DNA of 8,591 nt from JACQHM01 sp964535215 (GCA_964535215.1 CAZHST010000088.1:1-8591); one strand, 5' to 3'. Positions 1-5,637 are shown, counted from the first letter of the stretch. The notes: generated from the sequence alone by a model not told the origin. A program made the numbers and translations.

Positions 1-37
1 AGTTTTCCAGTCAATCAGGATGCATGCTTATGAATAC

Positions 38-229
38 CTATGAAATAGCGCAGCTGCTGACAACCCCCTCGACCTGGCCGATCCGGAGGAGCACGGTCCA
101 CTGCCGGCGGTCCTCAGCCGTGAGCTCAAGGAGCGACCAGGGCACCTCGAGGAGGCTCAGTTCTCGTTCCAGCGTGGTGAGGATGCGCTGGAGTCCGGCA
201 AGCGATGGGTGCGGCCGATCGGCCCTCAT
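38..229 (-). CDS. small hypothetical protein (63 aa)
   Basis: I do not recognise this protein. The start ATG at 227-229 has a GGAGG ribosome binding site about 7 nt upstream and overlaps, as ATGA, the stop of a 12-codon upstream reading tail (LTPAEKLMEEQE) that opens only after a stop at 265. Codon third positions are strongly G/C, as in the neighbouring genes, which argues for real coding. The sequence is Leu-rich and probably helical (for example LQRILTTLERELSLLE); no membrane segment or signal peptide is visible. It lies about 100 nt downstream of the parR-like gene on the same strand and could be the last gene of the partition operon. Alternatively it is the remnant of a longer disrupted gene, given the orphan tail just upstream. 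Confidence 0.42.
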   Translation of the reverse strand: MRADRPHPSLAGLQRILTTLERELSLLEVPWSLLELTAEDRRQWTVLLRIGQVEGVVSSCAIS

Positions 230-299
230 TCCTGCTCCTCCATCAGCTTCTCAGCCGGTGTGAGTCAGAAGCCCCCGGCCTCCGCTGGGAAATTGTATC

Positions 300-331
300 C
301 GTCAGGAGCTAGGGGAGAAGAGCGGCTGACG
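300..331 (-). other. inverted repeat just downstream of parR
   Basis: CGTCAG (300-305) and CTGACG (326-331) form a perfect 6-bp inverted repeat just past the parR stop codon (332-334). No T-tract follows, so a terminator role is weakly supported; it could also be a small regulatory hairpin. Confidence 0.25.
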
Positions 332-562
332 TCAAAAGCGCTCTAAGGTTAGCCACCGACCCTCCTCTGCCCGGCTTAAAGCAGGAGGGGGAGCGTCTTG
401 AAGGACAGGAGCCGTGGAGAGCCACGTCCGGATCGCCTCCCGAAGCAGCTGGGACCGGGTCCAGCCCCACCGCTTGGCTACTTCATCGAGGGCCGACCTG
501 GTCTCCGAATCCACCAGGCACCGGATCAGCACCCTTTTCCTCTGCCTTGCCCGCCGGCTCAT
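332..562 (-). CDS. parR: ribbon-helix-helix DNA-binding protein, ParR-like partition adaptor (76 aa)
   Basis: Probable centromere-binding adaptor of a type II (actin-based) plasmid partition system. Residues 9-48 fit a ribbon-helix-helix fold: a basic N-terminus, the strand RVLIRCLVD, then two helices with the turn around WGWTRSQLLREA. The C-terminus (ending LTLERF) is a short tail such as those ParR proteins use to contact filament ends, but that role is inferred. The start ATG (560-562) overlaps the parM stop as ATGA and has a GGAGG 7 nt upstream, so translation is probably coupled to parM. A longer open frame reaches 772, but that extension lies inside parM in another frame and is a shadow. 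The RHH fold is clear; the ParR name rests on position behind an actin-like gene. Confidence 0.72.
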   Translation of the reverse strand: MSRRARQRKRVLIRCLVDSETRSALDEVAKRWGWTRSQLLREAIRTWLSTAPVLQDAPPPALSRAEEGRWLTLERF

Positions 563-1569
563 CCGACAGCCTCCAGCATCTCCTGATGAGCCAGGAAGAG
601 CCGGTAGCCCTCCGCCTGAGCATAGCGATCCTCGAGCAAAATGAGCTCCTCCGACCGAAATAACTCCCGGAGCCCGTTGGCGAAGAGATGAACCCCACCC
701 CCTCCAGCGATCACCCGGACATAGTCGAGGCCGACGAGGGCCCGTTGGATCTCCTCCCTGAGCCGGGGCCACCGCCGCTGGGCCTCCTCCTTGAGCTTGG
801 GCTCCAGGTCTGCCCAGCGGTGTTGCCGTCCCCGAACCCGAATGGCTCCATCGAGGAGGAGCTTCTCGACCATCCTGGCCTTCTGGGGTTCCTCAAAGAT
901 CGTTCCTGCGGGAGTCTCAATCTCCTCCCGGAGGACCGTGTCAAAGACCTCCCAAGCCGCACTGTAGAGCGTGACCGCCCGGAGGCTGGTCGTGACGCCC
1001 TGGAGGGCAATCGCCTGGGTGATCCGGTGGCCGAAGTCCAGGACCAGATGAGGCTCGACAAAGAAAGCAGGATCAGGAGAACCGTGGAGAGCCGAGGCCG
1101 CGACCAGCAGCCCAAGCCCCTCGGGAACCACGACCCCGTGGAGCTCCAGTTCCCGCGTCTCCCGTCCAATGGCGACCGCGTGGATCTGATGAAGGAGGGT
1201 GCGGAGGATCGGAGCGTTCTGTTCGTAGAAAGCCACCGGGACCCCCACACAAACCTCGACGCGGGGCACAGCCGTCAATTGTGTGGCGGCTGCCAGCACC
1301 AGCAAGCGGGTATAGGCATCAGCTTTGAGGAGGTCCATCCGGTAGAAGGCCCCACCCCCTGGGATCTCAGCGTCCTCACCAAGGACCCAGTCCTCTCCTT
1401 CATAGCGGAGGTGGAGGAGCTTGAGGCGGAGGAAATGTCCATCGTCCACGACCCGACGGGGCTGGGGAGGCAAGCGACGTGGTCGGCTGAAGACCGGGAG
1501 GAGAAAGAGCCGACGGTTCTCCCCCACCGCTTTTAGACCAGAACGGCCTACATCGATTCCCAGGATCAT
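559..1569 (-). CDS. parM: ParM-type actin-like plasmid segregation ATPase (336 aa from the internal ATG)
   Basis: Bacterial actin homologue of the ASKHA fold; members polymerise with ATP and push plasmid copies apart. Counting from the ATG at 1567-1569, the phosphate-1 loop is GIDVGRSGLKAVG at the extreme N-terminus, the phosphate-2 loop is LVLDFGHRIT near residue 182, and the adenosine-binding VIAGGGGVHLF is near residue 295. The length is usual for ParM/Alp proteins. I chose this start because AAAGGAG lies 7 nt upstream and actin-like folds begin directly with the first beta strand. The frame stays open upstream to 1926 and includes a TPR-like segment, so a 455-residue fusion is possible. 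The gene is followed by the ParR-like gene through an ATGA overlap, the usual parM-parR order. Confidence 0.85.
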   Translation of the reverse strand: MILGIDVGRSGLKAVGENRRLFLLPVFSRPRRLPPQPRRVVDDGHFLRLKLLHLRYEGEDWVLGEDAEIPGGGAFYRMDLLKADAYTRLLVLAAATQLTAVPRVEVCVGVPVAFYEQNAPILRTLLHQIHAVAIGRETRELELHGVVVPEGLGLLVAASALHGSPDPAFFVEPHLVLDFGHRITQAIALQGVTTSLRAVTLYSAAWEVFDTVLREEIETPAGTIFEEPQKARMVEKLLLDGAIRVRGRQHRWADLEPKLKEEAQRRWPRLREEIQRALVGLDYVRVIAGGGGVHLFANGLRELFRSEELILLEDRYAQAEGYRLFLAHQEMLEAVG

Positions 1570-1926
1570 GGCTTTTCTCCTTTCTTCGAGAGCCTGAAGT
1601 TTCTCAAGGAGGTAATGTTTCGAGGGATCTTCCTGAAGAAGCTTTTGGTAGAGGCGGGCCGCTTCCTGGAAAAGACCCTGTTGGGCGTATAGCCCGGCCA
1701 ACGTCTCTGTTGCCATGATCTCCTCCCCCTCAGACAGTGGCTCCTCCTCAGGGAGAGGAGATTCTTCCTGAGGGGGAACGTGAGCCTCCTTGCTCAGATC
1801 GGCCCAGACTGGGACGACGTTAACATGGAGGGAGCCCTGAAGTGGCTCAAGCCCTTTGATATCCGAGGGCTCCTCAGAAAACTCGGGCTTTTCAACCATT
1901 TGGGGCGGAATCAGGGACATGAGCAC
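1570..1926 (-). other. TPR-containing reading frame fused in frame to parM
   Basis: This 119-codon stretch continues into parM without a stop. Residues 1-40 are undistinguished, 45-70 form an acidic Pro/Glu linker (PLPEEEPLSEGEE), and 71-115 match one tetratricopeptide-like helix pair (TETLAGLYAQQGLFQEAARL then YQKLLQEDP) followed by a charged helix. Possible starts are GTG at 1926, ATG at 1920, or ATG at 1716, which has GGAGG 5 nt upstream. Either this is a genuine N-terminal domain of the ParM, or the 3' part of a separate gene that lost its stop and now reads into parM. The segment just upstream (1892-2023) is also coding-like but in another frame, so an ancestral longer gene broken by a frameshift near 1925 is plausible. 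Confidence 0.5.
1577..1583 (-). promoter_or_regulatory. internal ribosome binding site that sets the parM start
   Basis: AAAGGAG read on the minus strand, 7 nt before the ATG at 1567-1569, embedded in the TPR coding frame. It favours translation of a 336-residue ParM independent of the upstream extension. Confidence 0.6.
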
Positions 1927-2023
1927 ATTCGAGCAGGATCCCTACCTGGTGATGCTGGAAGTTCGAGAGGTCATACTCCAGGTGGATGATCAGCTTGATC
2001 TTAGTCTTGAAGCCTTCGGTCAT
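1892..2023 (-). CDS. short ORF (43 aa), possibly the 5' part of a frameshifted gene
   Basis: Not listed among longer ORFs but coding-like: GC-rich third positions through most of its length and a GGAG 4 nt before the ATG. The peptide begins MTEGFKTKIKLIIHLEYDL and ends at a TGA (1892-1894). It overlaps the TPR/ParM frame, which can start with GTG at 1926, so the two may once have been one gene with the shift near 1925. Against it, the ATG coincides with the end of a TnpB-like right-end signature (CTATGA), so the GGAG and start may simply be mobile-element sequence. I do not recognise a family. Confidence 0.3.
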   Translation of the reverse strand: MTEGFKTKIKLIIHLEYDLSNFQHHQVGILLECAHVPDSAPNG

Positions 2024-2205
2024 AGAACTCCTACGCGGCGGAAACCCCTGTCTTCAGACAGGGAAGGAGCCGCGTCCTCCATGGGTTGAAGGCCAGCACC
2101 GTGCAGTCCCACGGTCGGGCCTGTTGGGTCAGAAGAGTAACACGGACAAAGAAAGGGAAGTTAATACCTGCAAAGAAATGCAGTATCCTTTCCGTGGGCA
2201 AGCGC
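2020..2205 (-). ncRNA. solo TnpB/IS605-type right end (candidate omega RNA) without a nuclease gene
   Basis: Non-coding DNA between rep and the parM locus that folds strongly. Seen: a perfect 7-bp hairpin with a four-base loop (2046-2052 with 2057-2063), a perfect 6-bp hairpin (2098-2103 with 2110-2115), and a long imperfect inverted repeat (CACGGA near 2141, TCCGTG near 2191). Read on the minus strand the 3' end runs GGTTTCCGCCGCG, then AGGAG, then TTCTATGA, which resembles right ends of TnpB-bearing IS200/IS605 elements as I remember them. No tnpB lies upstream; that DNA is rep. If it is a right end, the RNA scaffold stops at about 2020 and the guide would be the minus-strand bases just below it. 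The alternative is an ordinary structured leader of the parM locus. Confidence 0.42.
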
Positions 2206-2273
2206 TATGTATCTTGTTCGTAAACAGAAACTTGGCTGCGAGCCGCTCCTCGAGACGCTCTGTCGGGAGTACG

Positions 2274-3686
2274 TCAATGTGGCAGGTACCTCTCCCTAAT
2301 TAACTCCTCGACTTTGAGCCGGATGAGGGCTTCCTGACCGAACTCGAGGTTGGCTTTCTCTTCCCTGAGGATCTTCAGGGCCTCGTGTCTGAGCGCCTCG
2401 AGCTCTTCCGCCGAAAGAGAGGCCCTGGCCTCCGCGAGCTTCCGCTGCTCCTCCGCGATCTGCCGTTGCTCCGCCCTCCGCCGCTCTTCTTCTGCCTGTC
2501 GGCGGCGCTCAATCTCTAAGGCCCTCTGTTCTATCTCTCTTTCCTTCAATGCTTGGTCAATGAAATGGGCTACCCGGGAGAAAGATCCCGTCGTTGGATG
2601 ACGGTTCACCACCCAGGTGATCGCGTAGTCCACCTCCTCGATAGAGAAGCCCTCCTTAAAGAGCGCGAGACATTCTTCGATGCTTTTCTCCCGCTTCACT
2701 TTCGAAGGACGCTGGGCCAAGAGGGAGTAAAATTTCTCCACGAGTTCTCTTGCTGAAAGGACAAGAGACCAGAGGGTCAAATTTTGAGGGTCAGACTCTC
2801 TCTCTATGAGAGTGAGAGATTTGTTAGTAAAAGCTTTAAGTAATGGGGTCAAATTCTGAGCCTCAGATTTTGGGGGTCTGGTTTGTAAATACTCTTCAAC
2901 ATTAGGATTTTTGGCTTTTGGCCCTCTGCCGCTCAAATTTTGGAGGGCTGAATTTTGACCCTCTGGACCCTCAGATTCTGACCCTCCAATTTTGAGGGTC
3001 AGATTTTGACCCTCAATTTCTGAGGGTCTATTTTTGAGGGTCAAATTTTGAGGGTCAGAAATTGATCCTCTACTCCTTTCAATCTCCACCTCCCTTGGTA
3101 GGATCACCCGGTAGGTCGTCGAGACCCGGTTCCCCGCCTCGACAACCCTGATCCAGCCCTTTTGGACAAGGCTCTGGAGGCCCATCCGAACGGTGTTTCG
3201 GCTCAAGCCCGTCCGCTCCATGAGGAGAGGCTGGCTCACCGTGCAGTAGTTCCGGTTGAAACCGTAAGAGAGGCGGAAGAGCCGGGTGTAAAGGACCTGC
3301 TCGGCGGGATCCAGGGTCGGGAGGAGCTCATCGACCACCTCATTGTAGAAGCTGAAGAAGAGGGACTTGTCGAGGTGGTCTTTGAGTCCGAGATCCGGCG
3401 GTGAAGGCTCTAGGAGAGGGGCCTGGACCGGCGCAACAGGTTCCGTAGGAACCTCAGCCAGTTCCTCATCCCGCTTCCTGGGGGTCAATTTCTGAGGGTC
3501 AATTTTTGAGGGTCTAGTTTTGAGGGTCAATTTTTGCCCCTCAGGTTGGATCTTAGAAGTTTCTCCTGGAGGAGGGGCTTCTTCAGACGGCGGGATCCCT
3601 TCAGCCAGGGGCTCTGTCTCCTTCGGCTTGGGCACCTCAAGCCGCTGAAAGATCGGGTTATCCTTCAGGCTGAACTTCTTTGCCAC
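2274..3686 (-). CDS. plasmid replication-initiator-like winged-helix protein with intragenic iterons (470 aa)
   Basis: Probable Rep protein that binds the origin and recruits the replisome. Residues 108-198 form a winged helix-turn-helix resembling phage/plasmid replication proteins (LTRLF-type helix, then LLMERTGLSRNTVRMGLQSL as recognition region, then a wing). Residues 311-384 are a helical domain (ARELVEKFYSLLAQ through RVAHFIDQAL), and 384-446 a highly charged coiled coil (EIERRRQAEEERRRAEQRQI). The linkers at 48-70, 205-250 and 270-306 are low-complexity and repeat QNLTLK-type phrases because they are encoded by DNA iterons. The start is GTG (3684-3686) with AAGGGG 6 nt upstream, 10 nt after the parA stop, so it is co-transcribed with parA. 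A plain transcription regulator is the alternative, but the iterons and the parA neighbour favour Rep. Confidence 0.76.
   Translation of the reverse strand: MAKKFSLKDNPIFQRLEVPKPKETEPLAEGIPPSEEAPPPGETSKIQPEGQKLTLKTRPSKIDPQKLTPRKRDEELAEVPTEPVAPVQAPLLEPSPPDLGLKDHLDKSLFFSFYNEVVDELLPTLDPAEQVLYTRLFRLSYGFNRNYCTVSQPLLMERTGLSRNTVRMGLQSLVQKGWIRVVEAGNRVSTTYRVILPREVEIERSRGSISDPQNLTLKNRPSEIEGQNLTLKIGGSESEGPEGQNSALQNLSGRGPKAKNPNVEEYLQTRPPKSEAQNLTPLLKAFTNKSLTLIERESDPQNLTLWSLVLSARELVEKFYSLLAQRPSKVKREKSIEECLALFKEGFSIEEVDYAITWVVNRHPTTGSFSRVAHFIDQALKEREIEQRALEIERRRQAEEERRRAEQRQIAEEQRKLAEARASLSAEELEALRHEALKILREEKANLEFGQEALIRLKVEELIRERYLPH
2772..2878. repeat. iteron cluster C inside rep
   Basis: Five cores related to GAGGGTC. 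Two lie at 2772 and 2786, and three more degenerate ones at 2844, 2858 and 2872; spacing within each group is exactly 14 nt. The spacers are T/A-rich (AAATTTT type). This is the most AT-rich part of the gene, as expected near a DNA unwinding element. Confidence 0.75.
2943..3070. repeat. iteron cluster B inside rep (main array)
   Basis: Ten cores. Starts at 2966, 2980, 2994, 3008, 3022, 3036, 3050 and 3064 keep an exact 14-nt pitch; 2943 and 2957 form a leading pair offset by 9 nt. Cores occur in both orientations (GAGGGTC and GACCCTC), separated by 7 A/T-rich bases. The last copy (GATCCTC) and the first (GAGGGCT) are degenerate. Confidence 0.85.
3480..3542. repeat. iteron cluster A inside rep
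   Basis: Five cores starting at 3480, 3494, 3508, 3522 and 3536, exactly 14 nt apart. The outer two are variant (GGGGGTC and GCCCCTC). It encodes Rep residues 48-69, upstream of the winged-helix domain. Confidence 0.82.
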
Positions 3687-3696
3687 ACCAAACCCC

Positions 3697-4464
3697 TTAC
3701 GCCACCTTCTTGATGAGCTCGTTTGCTAGAGCCAGGTGATCTTTCGCCCCTGGGCAGACCGGGTCGTACTGGTAGATCGTCTGGCGGAGGGAAGGGGCCT
3801 CCTTCAGCCGGACGTTCACCCGGATGATAGTCTCGAAGAGGAGGGTATTGAACTGGGCCTTGAGGGCATTCAGGACCTCGTCGGAGACCTTCTCCCGCCG
3901 GTCGTAGCGGTTGGCCACGAGTCCCAGAACCCGGACACGGCTTCCGAGCTGCTCCTGGCAGAGGCGGATCGTGTCGAAGAGGAGGGTCAGGCCCACGATC
4001 GAGAGGAAGTCGCAGCTCACCGGGATTAGGGCATAGTCGGCGGCGTTCAACGAGTTGATCGTCAGGAGTCCGAGGGAAGGGGAGGTGTCGATCAGGATGA
4101 AGTCGTAGCGGCTCTGAATCTCTGGAGTGAGCTTCCGCTTCAGGGCATTCTCCCGGCCAAGCATCGTCGCAAGTTGGACCTCGGCGCCGGCCAAATGAAG
4201 GTTCGACGGGGCAATATTGAGGTTCTCGGTGGAAGTTGGCCGGATGATGGAATCGAGGGGGGTATCCTTCTCAACGAGGACGGAGTACATCGCGGGGTCG
4301 TCTTCTGTAATCTGGGAGAGGATGTAGGAGGCGTTTCCCTGGGGGTCCATATCAATCAGGAGGGTCTTCATCCCCCGGATGGCGAGGGCCGCCCCCAGGT
4401 TGACCGCCATCGTGGTCTTGCCCGTCCCACCTTTCTCATTTGCGATGGCGATGATCGTTCCCAC
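3697..4464 (-). CDS. parA: ParA family partition ATPase (255 aa)
   Basis: Walker-type ATPase that positions plasmid copies by cycling on and off the nucleoid. The deviant Walker A KGGTGKTT is at residues 11-18, the A' motif LLIDMDPQGN at 35-44, and Walker B FILIDTSPS at 122-130 with Asp126. The length is that of Soj-type/type Ib ParA proteins: there is no N-terminal HTH domain, so self-repression would need another protein. The start is GTG (4462-4464) with GGAG 6 nt upstream, 12 nt after the MerR-like stop; rep follows after 10 nt. No ParB/Spo0J-type partner is present in the window. The small MerR-like protein is the only adjacent DNA-binding candidate. Family assignment is secure; plasmid partition is inferred from context. 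Confidence 0.94.
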   Translation of the reverse strand: MGTIIAIANEKGGTGKTTMAVNLGAALAIRGMKTLLIDMDPQGNASYILSQITEDDPAMYSVLVEKDTPLDSIIRPTSTENLNIAPSNLHLAGAEVQLATMLGRENALKRKLTPEIQSRYDFILIDTSPSLGLLTINSLNAADYALIPVSCDFLSIVGLTLLFDTIRLCQEQLGSRVRVLGLVANRYDRREKVSDEVLNALKAQFNTLLFETIIRVNVRLKEAPSLRQTIYQYDPVCPGAKDHLALANELIKKVA

Positions 4465-4476
4465 CGCTCTCTCCGG

Positions 4477-4686
4477 CTATTTTGTTCCTTTCTCATCTCG
4501 GAAGTAGTTCGTCTCCCGCACCCTCTTCAGGATCGCCTGGACCTCCGCCTCGGTGTAGACGCGCCAGCCCCGGGAGTCCTTCCGCGCCTTCGGGAGGAGG
4601 CCCTGCTTCTCCCACCGCTTGATCGTCAGGACGCTCCGGTCGAGCCTGAGCGCTAAGTCTTTGATTTTGTAAAGCTTGCCAGGCAT
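4477..4686 (-). CDS. MerR-type helix-turn-helix protein (69 aa)
   Basis: Residues 5-55 match the MerR/excisionase winged-helix pattern: YKIKDLALRLDRSVLTIKRW as helix-turn-helix, EKQGLLP as the turn typical of the family, then the wing GWRVYTEAEV and a helix. It is a bare DNA-binding domain with no effector domain. It is the first gene of the operon with parA and rep, so it may repress the operon or serve as the centromere-binding partner of ParA; the sequence cannot decide. The ATG (4684-4686) has no good Shine-Dalgarno sequence. An 8-bp inverted repeat begins one base upstream of the start codon and is a natural operator candidate. Confidence 0.8.
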   Translation of the reverse strand: MPGKLYKIKDLALRLDRSVLTIKRWEKQGLLPKARKDSRGWRVYTEAEVQAILKRVRETNYFRDEKGTK

Positions 4687-4723
4687 CTATATCATCAAGA
4701 AGGACCATGAGAATTTGATATAG
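4687..4723. promoter_or_regulatory. perfect 8-bp inverted repeat in the merR-parA-rep leader
   Basis: CTATATCA (4687-4694) and TGATATAG (4716-4723) are exact complements 21 nt apart. They lie between the predicted transcription start and the MerR-like start codon. Candidate operator for the MerR-like protein, or a partition site for it; inference only. Confidence 0.5.
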
Positions 4724-4742
4724 GTGATACAGGTTTTGACCA

Positions 4743-4771
4743 TGTATAATCCTCTTTCCTGTGCATGTCAA
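4743..4771 (-). promoter_or_regulatory. sigma70-type promoter of the merR-parA-rep operon
   Basis: On the minus strand TTGACA (4766-4771) is followed after exactly 17 nt by TATACA (4743-4748). The -35 is a perfect consensus. Transcription would begin near 4736 and run into the MerR-like gene. It is the only strong consensus promoter I found for this operon. Confidence 0.7.
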
Positions 4772-4850
4772 GAAAAAAATGCACCCACTCATGGTGAGCA
4801 GAGTGTGATTAACCGACCTGGTTCGGATCAGTTTTCGCAAGTCAGGACCA

Positions 4851-4865
4851 GGGGCTTTGAGCCCC
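4851..4865. other. short perfect hairpin
   Basis: GGGGCT and AGCCCC flank a 3-nt loop. It lies between the operon promoter and the solo TnpB right end, and no T-tract follows on either strand. It may belong to the left boundary of the mobile-element relic. I see no gene in 4772-4924. Confidence 0.3.
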
Positions 4866-4924
4866 AGAGCCCGTAGCCGCTTCCCGTGATTGATTGGCAG
4901 CAGATGGCGATGATTGTAAAAAAA

Positions 4925-5182
4925 CTCGAAGGTAGCCGCGTAGCCGGGCCGGGACCCTTTGGACACGCCCCGGTGGCGCCGCAGCTAGGGGTTGCAGCGG
5001 GACCAGCCCCCTTTCGCCGATGTTGGTATGGCCCCGGGCAGACTCCCCTGTGCCATAGCTGGCTCCCACCGTAAAATTCCGCGACCCCTTAAGTAGGGCT
5101 TGGAACGAGCCCGCAGGGACGGTGTGGCAAGCCCACCGTCATGCCTGTAAGAAGCCGTCAGCTTTAGCCGACGGTAGTTCAC
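4925..5182 (+). ncRNA. solo TnpB right end / omega RNA (reRNA) relic, nuclease absent
   Basis: This resembles the 3' end of an IS200/IS605 (IS1341-type) TnpB element. Seen: hairpins GACGGTG (5118-5124) with CACCGTC (5134-5140), a terminal stem-loop at 5155-5174 (CCGTC with GACGG around a GCTTTAGC loop), and a final TAGTTCAC ending at 5182, a typical right-end signature. The frame ending at 5074 carries a Gly/Ala/Pro-rich tail (AGPGPFGHAPVAPQLGVAAG) that could be the last residues of a lost TnpB. There is no RuvC domain or zinc finger upstream, because 4477-4771 is the MerR gene and its promoter. In active elements the end of the transposon is the omega RNA and the adjoining host bases (here from 5183) are the guide. 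Exact 5' boundary is uncertain. Confidence 0.62.
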
Positions 5183-5202
5183 TATACTGCTCCCTGGGAG
5201 GA

Positions 5203-5454
5203 GTCAACTACCCCCCACTGAAGTGGGAGGCATGTGAGCCTCGGAGTTGACCAGCCTCAGTCCCGGAAAATCGGAGCTCCGTTCCCCCGGTCACGGCACC
5301 CGGAGGTGCGCGGGTCAGCTTCCGGCAACTGCCGCCCGCGGTCATGCAGGGCTGACGGGGTGAGGCTCGAAGGCTGCGGGCATGACAAGCCGGGGTCACA
5401 TGGGCGAGGCCCACTTGACCGGCAGAACGCCGAGGGAGCCGACGTAAGGAGGTG
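5203..5454 (+). ncRNA. IscB-associated omega RNA (HEARO-like)
   Basis: About 250 nt of structured non-coding DNA directly upstream of an IscB N-terminus, the position where IscB omega RNAs are encoded. Stems seen: 5214-5218 with 5223-5227 (TGAA loop), palindrome 5272-5281, 5296-5300 with 5305-5309, and a strong two-part hairpin 5394-5405 with 5409-5420. A long-range pair GTCAAC (5203-5208) / GTTGAC (5246-5251) is also possible. The 3' end runs into AAGGAGGTG (5446-5454), the ribosome binding site for the PLMP-domain ORF 10 nt further on. In IscB systems the guide lies 5' of this scaffold, here about 5183-5202. The scaffold looks intact although the protein is not. Confidence 0.68.
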
Positions 5455-5464
5455 TTTTTATTCG

Positions 5465-5581
5465 ATGCGCGTGCTTGTGCTGGACGCCAACAGGCAGCCG
5501 CTGGACCCCTGCCATCCCGCACGGGCGCGGCAGCTCCTGCGTTCGGGCAGAGCTGCTGTCTTCCGCCGTTACCCTTTCACA
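5465..5581 (+). pseudogene. iscB: IscB N-terminal PLMP domain, truncated after 39 residues
   Basis: Start of an OMEGA nuclease (Cas9 ancestor group). It begins MRVLVLDANRQPLDPCHPAR and continues to GRAAVFRRYPFT, the very conserved IscB PLMP segment (here PLDP). After Thr39 all similarity stops: residues 40-126 of the open frame (stop 5843-5845) are out-of-frame TnpB-element DNA. The RuvC parts, bridge helix and HNH domain of a normal IscB of 400 residues or more are absent from the window. The cut coincides with the left end of the TnpB element, and the DNA right of that element (6996 onward) does not resume IscB. The gene was therefore interrupted and its 3' part lost. A 39-residue PLMP peptide could still be made. 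Confidence 0.8.
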
Positions 5582-5599
5582 GAATCTCCAGGCGGGAAG

Positions 5600-5619
5600 C
5601 CCCGGACGGGAGTCCGGGG
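5600..5619 (+). repeat. left subterminal hairpin of the tnpB element
   Basis: Perfect 8-bp stem (5600-5607 with 5612-5619) and GGGA loop, 18 nt inside the presumed left end. It is similar in base composition and in the following GAGGAA to the right-end hairpin, as IS200/IS605 transposase-recognition hairpins are. Confidence 0.6.
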
Positions 5620-5637
5620 AGGAACGCCTGCTCTTAG

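Noticed and set aside
688..1536. A 282-codon plus-strand open frame antisense to parM
   Set aside because: The minus strand encodes a recognisable actin-like ATPase there; the plus-strand translation has no domain and reflects GC-rich third positions of parM.
2772..3070. Possible CRISPR array because of regular short repeats
   Set aside because: The repeat unit is only 14 bp with a 7-bp core and no unique spacers, it lies inside a coding frame, and repeats alternate in orientation.
4493..4966. A 157-codon minus-strand frame overlapping the MerR-like gene
   Set aside because: It reads through the MerR gene in another frame and through the promoter and the solo right end; no domain, no ribosome binding site.
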